Shown: in pieces, positions 9,212 through 17,663 of the stretch
Numbering within the stretch: position 1 is the stretch's first letter
Layout: the number at the start of each line of letters is the position of its first letter
Origin: Paraburkholderia adhaesiva
GTDB taxonomy: Bacteria; Pseudomonadota; Gammaproteobacteria; Burkholderiales; Burkholderiaceae
Direction of reading: 5' to 3'
DNA length: 64,000 bases
NCBI RefSeq assembly: GCF_021390575.1
Contig: NZ_JAJEJQ010000002.1
Coordinates: 744,001 to 808,000 of the forward strand
Position numbers and translations under genes: made by a program
The notes under the pieces: model-generated
The model's database searches: none
Told to the model about the DNA's origin: nothing
Seen by the model: the letters and a program-made list of their open reading frames with translations, nothing else

Positions 9212-10465
9212 ATGCTTGCTCTTCGCCTTCGCCGTCTTGCCCGGGTGTCGATTGCTGCCGCAATGGTAGCCGGCGCTCTCGTCAGCGCCTCGGTCGATGC
9301 GGCCACGCTCAACGTGATTGTGTCGGCGCGCGCTAATCAGCGCTCGACCTGGCAGGATGCGTTCGACCAGTTCAAGAAAGCCAATCCCGACATTGATATG
9401 AAAATCACGTACGTCACCGAGGAAACGTACAAGGTGCAGATGGGTGGCTGGCTGGCGACCGAACCGCCCGATGTCGTCTCGTGGCACGACGGCGAACGGA
9501 TGGCTTACTACGCGCAGCGCGGGCTGCTCGAAGACCTGAGCCAGGACTGGGCGAAGAACGGCTGGTCGCAGCAGTACGCGTCGGTCAAGGAAGCGTCGAC
9601 GTACAAGGGCAAACAGTACGCGGCGCCGCTAGGCTATGACGCGTACGGGTTCTTCTATCGCAAGGATCTGTTCGAGAAGGCTGGCATCAAGAGCGAACCG
9701 AAAACATGGGACGAACTGCTCGAAGCCAACCGGAAGCTTAAGGCGATCGGCGTCGCGCCGATCGCGGTGCCCGCACGCGATAGCTGGACGCTTGCCGCGT
9801 GGTTCGACTACCTCGATCTGCGGCTCAACGGCAATGAGTTTCATCAGAAGCTGATGGCCGGCGAAATTCCGTACACGGATCCGCGCGTGAAGAAGGTCTA
9901 CACGACATGGAAGACGCTGATCGACAACCATGACTTCATCGATAACGCGCTTTCGTACGATGTCGATTCGATCGCACCGTTCCTCGTCAACGGCAAGGCC
10001 GCGATGATGCTGATGGGCACGTTTTTCTCGGCGAGCTTTCCGCCGTCCATCAAGGATCAGATCGGCTTTTTCCGTTTCCCGGTGATTGATGCAAACGTGC
10101 CGATGGCGGAGGACGGTCCCGTCAACGTGCTGCTGATTCCGGCAAAGGCGAAGAACAAGGCCGACGCGCGCAAGTTGCTCGCGTTCATGGAGCAGCCGAA
10201 GATCAACGCCGAACTCGCGAAGGGTTGGGGACAGCTGCCGTCGAACAGTCAGGCAGCCGAACCGGATGACGCGATTTCGAAAGTTGGTTTCCAGACGCTC
10301 GCAAACACGAAGGGCGGAATCGCGCAGTTCTACGATCGCGATATGCAGAAGGAAATGGCTGACGAAGGCATGAAGGCCATGCAGCAGTTCTACAGCGATC
10401 CGTCGCAACTCGATAACGTGCTCGCTCAGCTCGAAGCGACGCGCAAGCGCATCTATCAGAAATAA
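9212..10465 (+). CDS. Sugar ABC transporter periplasmic binding protein (family 1)
   Basis: This 417-residue protein has a signal peptide ending SVDAA and a family-1 solute-binding fold. Recognisable parts are NVIVSARANQRSTWQDAFDQF near residue 34, YAAPLGYDAYGFFYRKDLFEKAGI near 145, and FLVNGKAAMMLMGTFF near 255. It should capture a sugar, probably a galactoside or oligosaccharide given the adjacent GH42 enzyme. The frame is intact with a normal start (AAGGAG before ATG 9212), yet the ATPase upstream and permease downstream are remnants. It therefore needs a transporter encoded elsewhere or has become an orphan. A strong hairpin follows its stop. Confidence 0.9.
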   Translation: MLALRLRRLARVSIAAAMVAGALVSASVDAATLNVIVSARANQRSTWQDAFDQFKKANPDIDMKITYVTEETYKVQMGGWLATEPPDVVSWHDGERMAYYAQRGLLEDLSQDWAKNGWSQQYASVKEASTYKGKQYAAPLGYDAYGFFYRKDLFEKAGIKSEPKTWDELLEANRKLKAIGVAPIAVPARDSWTLAAWFDYLDLRLNGNEFHQKLMAGEIPYTDPRVKKVYTTWKTLIDNHDFIDNALSYDVDSIAPFLVNGKAAMMLMGTFFSASFPPSIKDQIGFFRFPVIDANVPMAEDGPVNVLLIPAKAKNKADARKLLAFMEQPKINAELAKGWGQLPSNSQAAEPDDAISKVGFQTLANTKGGIAQFYDRDMQKEMADEGMKAMQQFYSDPSQLDNVLAQLEATRKRIYQK

Positions 10466-10474
10466 GTCACGCCG

Positions 10475-10503
10475 CGCCGGCCGTGTATCGACGGCCGGCG
10501 TTT
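10475..10503 (+). terminator. Strong hairpin after the sugar-binding protein
   Basis: CGCCGGCCGT at 10475-10484 pairs perfectly with ACGGCCGGCG at 10491-10500 across a 6-base loop, and TTT follows. It could terminate, or stabilise the binding-protein message; such hairpins are common between binding-protein and permease genes. Confidence 0.65.
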
Positions 10504-10524
10504 GCACTCGACTTTCTCCCGCAC

Positions 10525-10725
10525 ATCTGGGCTCTATGCCTCACACAGGGTGACGACGCTGAACCGGTCACGGTGGGCGTCTTTTCATTGAAGGTCCAAC
10601 GGACAACTGCACCGAATCTGGTCGCGGCGGGTTCGCTACTGGTCGCATTGCCTTCGACGCTGATGTTCTTCGCGATGCAAAGGCATTTCGTCACCGGGGC
10701 TGAATTTCGGCGTGAGCGAGGATAA
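10525..10725 (+). pseudogene. 3' remnant of a sugar ABC permease (MalG-like)
   Basis: About 58 codons match the C-terminal end of a MalG/GtsC-type permease: ALCLTQGDDAEPVTVGVFSL, then a hydrophobic segment (LVAAGSLLVALPSTLMFFAM) and QRHFVTG, after which the expected GLTxGAVKG ending is replaced by unrelated residues. The binding-protein stop is only 60 bp upstream, so a whole first permease and most of the second have been deleted. Together with the ATPase fragment at 8821, this shows that the import complex here is broken. Assignment rests on recognition of the family's C-terminal pattern. Confidence 0.65.
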
Positions 10726-10777
10726 ACCGCAATCCTGCCCCGCGGGGTTGGCCGCCCATTTACGACGAGATGCTCAC

Positions 10778-12742
10778 ATGCAACTAGGTGTCTGCTATTA
10801 CCCGGAACAGTGGCCGCGCGCGATGTGGGCCGACGATGCGCGACGTATGGTCGAGCTTGGCATCACGCACGTGCGGATTGCCGAATTCGCGTGGAGTCGT
10901 ATGGAGCCGCGTGCTGGCGAGTTTGCGTGGGAATGGCTCGACGAAGCGATCGACACGCTCGCGAATGCCGGCCTGAAACTGGTGCTCGGCACCCCCACCG
11001 CGTCGCCACCGAAGTGGCTCGTCGATGCGTATCCGGAGGTTCTGCCGATGCGTGCGGACGGTACGCGCTGGAATTTCGGATCGCGTCGTCACTACGACGT
11101 TTCGAGCGAAATATACCGGCGCGAATGCGTGCGTATTGTGACCGCATTGGCGACGCGCTACGGGCGGCATCCGTCGATCGTGGCGTGGCAGACCGACAAC
11201 GAACTCGGCTGTCACGATACGGTGCCGAGCTATTCGGACGCGGCTTTGGCACGGTTTCACGCATGGCTTCGGCGCCAATATGGAACCATCGATGCATTGA
11301 ACGAAGCATGGGGCAACGTGTTCTGGAGCATGGAGTATTTGTCGTTCGATGCGATCGGGTTGCCCAACCTGACTCCCACGGATGCAAATCCGATTCATCT
11401 GCTCGAATTCCGTCGCTTCATGTCCGACGAAGTGGCGGGTTTCCATCGCGAGCAGATCGCTGTGCTTCGAGAGCACGCACCAAACGCGGACCTGCTTCAC
11501 AATTTCATGGGTTTCTTCACGACTTTCGATCATTATCGGTTCGCCGCAGACAGTGCGATCGACGTCGCCGCGTGGGACAGCTATCCGATCGCCCGCACCG
11601 AATCGATCGCGCTGCCGGAGGAACAGAAGGCACGCTTTGCGCGCACTGGGCATCCCGACGTGTCCGCGTTCGATCACGACCGCTACCGGGGCATTGGTGC
11701 CGGGCGGTTCTGGGTGATGGAGCAGCAGGCTGGTCCGGTTAACTGGGCGTCATGGAATCCTGTGCCCGCGAGCGGCATGGTACGGCTGTGGGCGTACGAA
11801 GCGTTCGCGCATGGTGCGGAACTGGTGTCGTATTTTCGCTGGCGTCAGTGTCCCTATGCACAGGAGCAGATGCACTCGGGGCTGAATCTGCCGAACAACG
11901 AGTTGTCGCCCGGTGGTATCGAGGTGCAACGGGTGGCGCGCGAGATCGCCAGCAGTATCGCGCTATCTACGCTTGCCGCACCCGAAGGCGCGGCGACCGC
12001 ACTCGTATTTGACTACGAGACGCAATGGATGTTCGAGATTCAGCGACACGGCAAGGACTTCGACTATCAGTCGCTCGTGTTCGACTACTACGAGGCGTTG
12101 CGCGAAATCGGTCTTGACGTCGATATCGTGTCGAGTCGCGCCGACTTTTCCGGATACAAACTTGTTGTCGTGCCGAGCCTTGCGGTGATCGATCACGCGC
12201 TAGTCGAGCAGATCGCGCGCAGCGACGCGCAGTGGGTGTTCGGACCGCGCAGTGGCTCGAAGACTGGCGCGTTTGCGATTCCGGACGATCTGCCGCCCGG
12301 CGCATTGCAGCGCGTGCTGCCGATCCAGGTGCTGGAAGTCGAAACGTTGCGGCCGACGCTGGCACCAACGCTGACCGTCGCGGGCGTGCAGGGCAGTGCG
12401 CTGCACTGGCGCGAGCACGTGCGGGCCAACGGAAAGACGCGTGTTGTCGCGCGCTTCGACGATGCATGGCCTGCGTTGCTGACGCTCGGCAACGTGCGCT
12501 ACGTCGCTGGGTGGCTGTCGCATGAACTTCATCGTAAGGTGTTGCAGACGGCGGCGCGCGATGCGGACCTTGAAACGCAATTGCTGGCCGATGGGCTGCG
12601 GATTCGCCGGCGGGGTGGCCTCACGTTCGCGTTCAACTTCGGTGCGCAAGCTGTAGAGGCGCCAGCGCCGCGAGATGCTGTGTTCGTGCTTGGCGGCCCG
12701 AGCCTCGCGCGCGGTGATGTTTGTATCTGGAAGGAAGCGTGA
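10778..12742 (+). CDS. bgaB: Beta-galactosidase, glycoside hydrolase family 42
   Basis: This 654-residue GH42 enzyme hydrolyses terminal beta-D-galactosyl residues. The start at ATG 10778 gives the family N-terminus (MQLGVCYYPEQWP); the frame is open back to 10712 without similarity. The acid/base lies in WQTDNELGC (Glu142) and the nucleophile in FWVMEQQAGPVNW (Glu315). It has the (beta/alpha)8 barrel, the trimerisation domain (from about residue 400) and a small C-terminal beta domain. No signal peptide is present, so it acts in the cytoplasm, which makes the loss of the neighbouring importer puzzling. It probably belongs to the LacI-controlled locus. Confidence 0.93.
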   Translation: MQLGVCYYPEQWPRAMWADDARRMVELGITHVRIAEFAWSRMEPRAGEFAWEWLDEAIDTLANAGLKLVLGTPTASPPKWLVDAYPEVLPMRADGTRWNFGSRRHYDVSSEIYRRECVRIVTALATRYGRHPSIVAWQTDNELGCHDTVPSYSDAALARFHAWLRRQYGTIDALNEAWGNVFWSMEYLSFDAIGLPNLTPTDANPIHLLEFRRFMSDEVAGFHREQIAVLREHAPNADLLHNFMGFFTTFDHYRFAADSAIDVAAWDSYPIARTESIALPEEQKARFARTGHPDVSAFDHDRYRGIGAGRFWVMEQQAGPVNWASWNPVPASGMVRLWAYEAFAHGAELVSYFRWRQCPYAQEQMHSGLNLPNNELSPGGIEVQRVAREIASSIALSTLAAPEGAATALVFDYETQWMFEIQRHGKDFDYQSLVFDYYEALREIGLDVDIVSSRADFSGYKLVVVPSLAVIDHALVEQIARSDAQWVFGPRSGSKTGAFAIPDDLPPGALQRVLPIQVLEVETLRPTLAPTLTVAGVQGSALHWREHVRANGKTRVVARFDDAWPALLTLGNVRYVAGWLSHELHRKVLQTAARDADLETQLLADGLRIRRRGGLTFAFNFGAQAVEAPAPRDAVFVLGGPSLARGDVCIWKEA

Positions 12743-13906
12743 CGCCGTGTTGTTTTTCGGCTTGGCGGTCGCGGACTGATCTGGCGCCCGCGCGCAGACG
12801 ATGAGCCGTATTGCGACGTTTCCACCATTGCGGTCGGCCCCGGCCGTAAGGGCGCGCTAGCTTCCTCTGCAGCGTACTGATCTTGTCGAGACAGCCAGGA
12901 GCGATCCCGGACGCTGGTGGAATGATGGTCCGCCAGATAGCACCCGCCTGTTTGTGATCGACCCATGGTTCGTCGCCGAGCGCAGGGAATGCTTGTCGGT
13001 CCGCTCCATTGCCGCATTTCGAAATGCGCCTCCGGAATTCAGCCTGTGAAATGCTGCCGGGAAATCAATACCCGGTATCGCTTTGACCGACGGCCCCGAC
13101 AGCAAAGCATTCAAGCTTGTTTACGCGTGGCTTACGAGTCGAAATTTGCGAGTCGGGAATTTCCGCTGTTGCAAATTCCGTTTTTCTATGTCCAAAGCCA
13201 CTTCGTTGCGAAGGGGAATAAACGTAAACACCTGGATTACAACTTGACGAAAGTACGCAAAAATTAGGAAATATCAAGTCGAGCGCTGTATTGGTTGGAA
13301 TTGCAGTATGAAAGAGAGTGAATCGCGTTGCTACGGTTTCGGTTTTCCGGCAGCGATCATCAGTGGCGCCATGCGCTGCAGGGGCAAAGCGGCGCCAAAG
13401 CGCGTCAGCAGCCGGGGCTCGCACCCGGAAACCGCGAAACGCGTATTCGTCAAGGTCTCGACGTGCCTGGACCGTTGCGCCGACCACAATTCCCAGTCCA
13501 CGCGTCGGCGCGAGCAGTTGATCCCCCAAGGGGACCCCCTTCGAGGCGTGTGTGCGCTTCGCGATCCTCGGCGCACACGGCTGTTTATCTCGCGTACTGG
13601 TCCAGTACGTCAACAATTCGCCTTGATCTGCAACCGGATGAAGGCAGCCTGTAATCGTGCATCGCTCAACGTGCGTCTCTTCGCAGCGTATGACCGGGCA
13701 GGCGGGCGATTCGCCCACGCAAGTTAATAAAATACTTTGACTTTATTGGATGCCTCAAACTATCCCCAACACCTGGCAGAACCCGAAGGACAAGTGCAGT
13801 GTCCCGAGGCGTTCGATGGTGGTGTGTGGGCATCTGGCACCATAGGGTCATTGATGTCGGCGGTTGCGTGGACCGACATTCGGCGTTTAGCGTAGGAGTG
13901 GCAGGA
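12743..13906. other. Gene-poor gap between bgaB and the LuxR-type regulator
   Basis: About 1.16 kb without a gene I can support. Open frames of 60-200 codons occur on both strands but show no family pattern, no consistent ribosome-binding sites and skewed composition typical of shadow frames in GC-rich DNA. The right 150 bp, AT-richer around 13720-13745, should hold the promoter of the LuxR-type gene, with AGGAGTGG upstream of ATG 13907. Confidence 0.5.
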
Positions 13907-14875
13907 ATGGGAACGTTGCAGTTGGCGACTGAAAATGGCAAAGCTGGAATTTGTTCGCGCGAACCGGTGGAAATCGGCGCGCGCTTTGCGTCGACCAGCA
14001 ATCAGCCTCCCGTTGCGAGCGGCGGTGAACAGGGCGCTTCCGAATCCGCTGCTATACGTAGCCTGGACGGTGCCCAGCGTTCGCTCCGCGATAGCCTGCT
14101 GCGTCAGGGCGGGCTTGTACGGGCCGATTTGCGCGACCTGGCTGCCCATTTGTTGCTCTACCTCGATGAACCCGCAGAGTTGCTTACTGTCGTTCTGGAC
14201 TGGCTTACCGATAGATTGAATGCGGATCGTGCCGATGCCGGGCTGATCGCTTTCGGATCGCACGGCTATCAACCGATGAAAGAGTGCATCCGGCCGGCGT
14301 TTGCTTCGATGCCGAGTGTCATCGGGATGAATTTCGATCTCTCCGATCCGACGCTGGAACTGAGCATCGCGTCGCGGATTCCCGTCGTGATCGATGACGT
14401 CGCAACGGATTTGAGGGTGAGCGCGCCGGTGCGTCTCCAGTTGGGAAATGCCGGAGTGCAACGCAAACTGACTATGGCCCTTCGACCCCTCGGACGCTCG
14501 GTCGGCCTGGTGTGTCTCGACCGTGGAATAGGGGCGCCCGCATGGTCGCCGACTGCGGTTGAAACGTTTGAGACAGTGGTGGAGCAGATCCTGAACCCCA
14601 TTCTGCGTCCGATCACTGAAGGCAGCGAGACCCAACACCCCAGCACTAATCCTGCGCCGCAGGCGGTAGCCCTCACATCTGCCGAGAAGCGCGTTGCGCA
14701 ACTGGTATTGAGTGGATGCAGCTACAAGGAAATAGCAAACAGGCTTGGACGCGCGCCCTCGACCATTGATCACCAATTGCGCGGTCTACGCGAAAAGCTC
14801 GCCGTCAATTCGACACCAAAACTGATTATGGCGCTGCAGAAACTGGGCAGTCAGCTTTTCGACGCTCAGGACTGA
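13907..14875 (+). CDS. LuxR-type transcriptional regulator next to the amine dehydrogenase cluster
   Basis: This is a 322-residue protein with a central GAF-like sensory region (about residues 60-225) and a C-terminal LuxR helix-turn-helix (LTSAEKRVAQLVLSGCSYKE at about 255-274, then IANRLGRAPSTIDHQLRGLREKL). It lacks the acyl-homoserine-lactone binding signature. The frame is open back to 13799, but ATG 13907 has a good ribosome-binding site. It converges on the cytochrome genes of the aau operon and is the only regulator in this stretch. It is the best candidate for controlling aauBEDA and the divergent aldehyde dehydrogenase; this is inference from position. Confidence 0.85.
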   Translation: MGTLQLATENGKAGICSREPVEIGARFASTSNQPPVASGGEQGASESAAIRSLDGAQRSLRDSLLRQGGLVRADLRDLAAHLLLYLDEPAELLTVVLDWLTDRLNADRADAGLIAFGSHGYQPMKECIRPAFASMPSVIGMNFDLSDPTLELSIASRIPVVIDDVATDLRVSAPVRLQLGNAGVQRKLTMALRPLGRSVGLVCLDRGIGAPAWSPTAVETFETVVEQILNPILRPITEGSETQHPSTNPAPQAVALTSAEKRVAQLVLSGCSYKEIANRLGRAPSTIDHQLRGLREKLAVNSTPKLIMALQKLGSQLFDAQD

Positions 14876-14902
14876 GGCCCAGTCCCCCAGTCCGTCTTGC
14901 AC

Positions 14903-14918
14903 CGCCCTCAGCAGGGCG
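14903..14918. terminator. Short hairpin between convergent regulator and cytochrome genes
   Basis: CGCCCT at 14903-14908 and AGGGCG at 14913-14918 form a 6-bp stem with a 4-base loop between two convergent stops. There is no T-run; it is only a weak terminator candidate. Confidence 0.35.
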
Positions 14919-14937
14919 TGCGTAGTGATAGATCGCG

Positions 14938-15468
14938 CTAGTAATACGCGGAAGGGCTGGGTTTGCTGTGTTCGCCCAGATAGCGGATCAACTCCCCTCT
15001 CGTTTTCGCCGGATTGTCTAAAGCCGGAGTGCGCAATCGCGCCACTTCTTCCGCCGTGTAGGGTTTGAAGTTCTGGGGCAGGATGTCGTGGTTGAGATCC
15101 ACCAGAATGTAATTCAGCACGCCTGCCAGTTCGTCGTCACTGAGCGACGCCGATGATGACCCCGGAACGCGCGCAATATACTCGCGCCCTTTAGGCGCAC
15201 GCAGCAATTGCGCGGTGGTGTTTCGCAGTGGCGGAATGCGACCGATATCGCCGGCTCCGCCACTGTCGTGACAACCCATGCAGTCAAGCACGTAGTTCTG
15301 CCTGCCCAGTTGAAGATCTGTTGCGCGTGAGCCCGTTGGTTCGCTGGCACGTGCAGATCCACCGGACATCAGTGCGGCAAGTGCGAAGAGGGCGCAGGCA
15401 CACGCCTGGCTAGCTGCGCGAAATCCCGAAGCCATGGCAGTAGACGGCTTGACTGACTGGATCGTCAC
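14938..15468 (-). CDS. Mono-haem c-type cytochrome (amine dehydrogenase operon, last gene)
   Basis: This 176-residue secreted cytochrome has a long N-terminal signal region ending ARASEP, a single haem motif CMGCH at about residues 63-67, and a cytochrome-c-like C-terminal helix (LSDDELAGVLNYILVDL). Its start overlaps the stop of the preceding cytochrome gene by 4 bases, so it is translationally coupled. Located at the end of aauB-E-D-A-cyt-cyt, it probably carries electrons from the quinone-type amine dehydrogenase towards the respiratory chain. The axial methionine is not obvious from sequence, so its redox role is less certain than that of its neighbour. Confidence 0.85.
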   Translation of the reverse strand: MTIQSVKPSTAMASGFRAASQACACALFALAALMSGGSARASEPTGSRATDLQLGRQNYVLDCMGCHDSGGAGDIGRIPPLRNTTAQLLRAPKGREYIARVPGSSSASLSDDELAGVLNYILVDLNHDILPQNFKPYTAEEVARLRTPALDNPAKTRGELIRYLGEHSKPSPSAYY

Positions 15469-15950
15469 TTTTGTGCGCCTCCGCCGGGCAGGTGAGCGCG
15501 CTCGGCATAAACGTCATCGGGTGTAAGCGTAGCTTTACGCGCCTTCGCGACGGCGTCGGGGGTAACAGGCTTGGTCGATGCCGGAGCCTTGTCGACGCCG
15601 AAAATCAGATAGTTGGCCACGTTGGCAATATCTGCATCGGAGAGCGCAACGAAGCTCGGCATCTTGAAGTTGAAATCGCCGCCATCCACCGTAATCGGTC
15701 CGACCATGCCGTTCAGCAGCGTGTGAAGCAGGTGCGCGCGTCCGGCTTCGCTCGACGCGAAGACTGCAGGCATTTTCGTCAGCGGCGGAGCCAGACCTTC
15801 CATGCCGGCAGCGCCGGCCTGGTGGCACACGACGCACTGGGATTCGAACACCGTGCTACCAGCGCTGGTGTTCACGGTTGCAGCGTTGCCATTCTGAATG
15901 GCAGCGAACATCACGACCGCTGCACACAGAGCGTGTTGCATTACTTTCAT
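15465..15950 (-). CDS. Mono-haem c-type cytochrome (likely electron acceptor of amine dehydrogenase)
   Basis: This is a 161-residue secreted class-I-like cytochrome c. The signal peptide (MKVMQHALCAAVVMFAAIQN, cut near GNAA) is followed by haem motif CVVCH at about residues 39-43 and a candidate axial methionine in FKMPSF near residue 96. The ATG at 15950 overlaps the aauA stop (ATGA); the longer frame to 16016 is rejected for this reason and because it would bury the signal peptide. Known amine dehydrogenases pass electrons to a small blue copper protein or cytochrome. No copper protein is encoded here, so this cytochrome is the natural candidate acceptor. Confidence 0.88.
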   Translation of the reverse strand: MKVMQHALCAAVVMFAAIQNGNAATVNTSAGSTVFESQCVVCHQAGAAGMEGLAPPLTKMPAVFASSEAGRAHLLHTLLNGMVGPITVDGGDFNFKMPSFVALSDADIANVANYLIFGVDKAPASTKPVTPDAVAKARKATLTPDDVYAERAHLPGGGAQK

Positions 15951-16459
15951 GACTTCTTGACTCCAATTACTGCAGCGACCGAGCAGTGATAGTTGACATT
16001 GGCCGTGCCCATGCACCAGTTGATGTCGTTGTCACGCGAGAGCTTGTACAGCGGCGTTTCGTTCTCGTTGGTATTGCAGAAGCAGCGTCCGCAAGAACCT
16101 TTACCGCAGCAGTCGTTATACGAAATGATGTAATCGGTGTTGTCGGCCGGATTGCGGCAGGTACCGATCCACGTAATGGGCGACGGGGTGGTGCCCGGCG
16201 GGCAGCTGCTCGACGATCCGCCGCAGCACTCGCACAGGAAGCCGTCGATCGCGCAGTATTTCCAGTAGTCGCAGCTCCTGGGGTCGCTGCCGGTGGCACC
16301 GGCTGGCGTTTGAGCGTTCGCAGTGCGGTCTACGGGAAGCAGCGATGTCATCGCCCCGCCGACGACCATTCCGCCGAGACGGGCCAACGCGCTTCGGCGT
16401 GAACTGGAGACTGCAACGCTTCGCGCGGTGCGCTCGAAAAGCTGGTTGAATATACTCAT
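15947..16459 (-). CDS. aauA: Aromatic amine dehydrogenase small subunit (TTQ-bearing)
   Basis: This 170-residue precursor of the catalytic small subunit has a twin-arginine-like leader (SSRRSALARLGG, Arg21-Arg22) ending near TANAQ. The mature part is cysteine-rich: 14 cysteines with the clusters FLCECCGG and NDCCGKGSCGRCFCN. That count and the DGFLCxCCGG / CPPGxTPSPIxWIGTC pattern match aromatic amine dehydrogenase rather than methylamine dehydrogenase, whose small subunit has 12. Trp97 (ITWIG) and Trp148 (INWCMG) are the expected pair forming tryptophan tryptophylquinone, and Asp116 (YNDCCG) the catalytic base. ATG 16459 is preferred, but a GTG at 16468 or TTG at 16471 is possible; the ribosome-binding site is weak. 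Confidence 0.92.
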   Translation of the reverse strand: MSIFNQLFERTARSVAVSSSRRSALARLGGMVVGGAMTSLLPVDRTANAQTPAGATGSDPRSCDYWKYCAIDGFLCECCGGSSSSCPPGTTPSPITWIGTCRNPADNTDYIISYNDCCGKGSCGRCFCNTNENETPLYKLSRDNDINWCMGTANVNYHCSVAAVIGVKKS

Positions 16460-16494
16460 GGGAAGCACCAAGGAAATAGATCGAATCCGGGAGA

Positions 16495-17094
16495 TCAGTC
16501 GGCTTGCGCGCGCAGGTATTCTTGCAGCGAGCCGACACCACGCTCATTGGCCACGAACAGGCTTTCGAGCTGTTCGCGCGAATTGACGAGACCCTTGGCA
16601 CGGATCACGCCTTGGGCGTCGAACAGGATGGCGTAGGGGAGCTTGCCGATCTGGTATGCCATGCCGATGTCCTGCGAAAGCACGTACGGATGGGCCGAAA
16701 GACGTTGCTTTTCATAGAAGGCCTGATGCTCGCCGAGGTCGCCATCGCTGACCAGAACCAGACGGAGTCGCGGTCCTTCTTTGCGCACGATATCGTTGAG
16801 GAGCGGCAGCAGCTTCTTGCAGATCGGGCAGGTGGTCGAGAGGAAGAACACCAGCGTTGCGTTGCCATTGGCTTCGACGCCGCCGATCTTGACCGGCTTC
16901 GACGTGATATCGCGGACTTCGAACGACGGCCCGACGGTACCCACCGCGGGTCCCTTGTCGATCATCAGCGCGCCGACCGGCGAAATGCGTTCGTGCAGAA
17001 TGCCAACCTGGCGAATGACGGCGAGCCCGACCAGCGCGACGAGAAGAAGACCGATCCACAGCAGAACGGACGAAACAATGAGAGCGGTAAGCAT
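16495..17094 (-). CDS. aauD: Amine dehydrogenase maturation thioredoxin-like protein
   Basis: This is a 199-residue MauD/AauD-type protein with one N-terminal membrane helix (residues 3-25) and a periplasmic thioredoxin-like domain carrying CPICKK near residue 95. In methylamine dehydrogenase systems MauD is needed for stable small subunit, most likely by forming or isomerising its many disulfides. The 14-cysteine AauA encoded next to it would need the same help. It lies between aauE and aauA, giving the established B-E-D-A order, with 35 bp to aauA and 9 bp to aauE. Confidence 0.9.
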   Translation of the reverse strand: MLTALIVSSVLLWIGLLLVALVGLAVIRQVGILHERISPVGALMIDKGPAVGTVGPSFEVRDITSKPVKIGGVEANGNATLVFFLSTTCPICKKLLPLLNDIVRKEGPRLRLVLVSDGDLGEHQAFYEKQRLSAHPYVLSQDIGMAYQIGKLPYAILFDAQGVIRAKGLVNSREQLESLFVANERGVGSLQEYLRAQAD

Positions 17095-17103
17095 GATTAA
17101 ACC

Positions 17104-17652
17104 TTAGCGGGAAGAGGAGTAGGGCACCGCGAGCACTGCGTCGACAGTCAGCGAAATCACAGTGAGTGTGGCGATACCGAAGAGCACGACGCAATCGTCG
17201 AGCAACGTCAGGTGGCGAACGGTGACGGACATCGTGGTTGCGGCAGCAATCGCGGCGACGGCCAGCGCGCGGGCGGCATGCCACCACGTGATGCGTTGAG
17301 CGTCAGCCGGTTGCGCGGCGGCGAATGGGCCGAAGCAACCGCAGTCGATCGACGTATTTCCCCGAAGCAGGTTGAACGCGATGGCGGCTGCAAAACACAG
17401 TGCCAGTGCCGTTAGCACCATGCCTCCGACCGCGCAGGTCGGACCATAGAGCACGAGCAGTGCGCCACCCGCTTCCGCGGCGGGAAAGAGTATCGAAAGT
17501 GGTGCGATCAACGAGTCCGGGAGCAGGCTATAGCCGCGCAGTGCGTCGGCGAATGCAGCCTGGTTCGAGAACTTGGCGATCGCGGCGGCGAGAAAGTAAA
17601 TACTCATCGCGCCGACTGCGATGGCATGAGCCGTGGGATCCGAAGTAAACAT
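17104..17652 (-). CDS. aauE: Amine dehydrogenase maturation membrane protein (MauE-like)
   Basis: This 182-residue integral membrane protein has about five hydrophobic segments (for example AIAVGAMSIYFLAAAIAKF at 10-28). The family stretch NTSIDCGCFGP near residue 99 holds two cysteines and resembles the MauE/DoxX-like group. MauE works with MauD in small-subunit maturation and may relay reducing equivalents or thiol-disulfide exchange across the membrane. The cysteine pair here fits that idea. It lies 11 bp after aauB and 9 bp before aauD in one leftward operon. Confidence 0.87.
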   Translation of the reverse strand: MFTSDPTAHAIAVGAMSIYFLAAAIAKFSNQAAFADALRGYSLLPDSLIAPLSILFPAAEAGGALLVLYGPTCAVGGMVLTALALCFAAAIAFNLLRGNTSIDCGCFGPFAAAQPADAQRITWWHAARALAVAAIAAATTMSVTVRHLTLLDDCVVLFGIATLTVISLTVDAVLAVPYSSSR

Positions 17653-17663
17653 AGCCGTCGGGT

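Noticed and set aside
12875..13140. Open frame with coding-like words (for example WWNDGPPDSTRLFVIDPWF) after bgaB, possibly a decayed gene
   Set aside because: It has no start codon or ribosome-binding site, is broken by a TGA after about 50 codons, and matches no family I recognise; frames of this length are common in GC-rich DNA.
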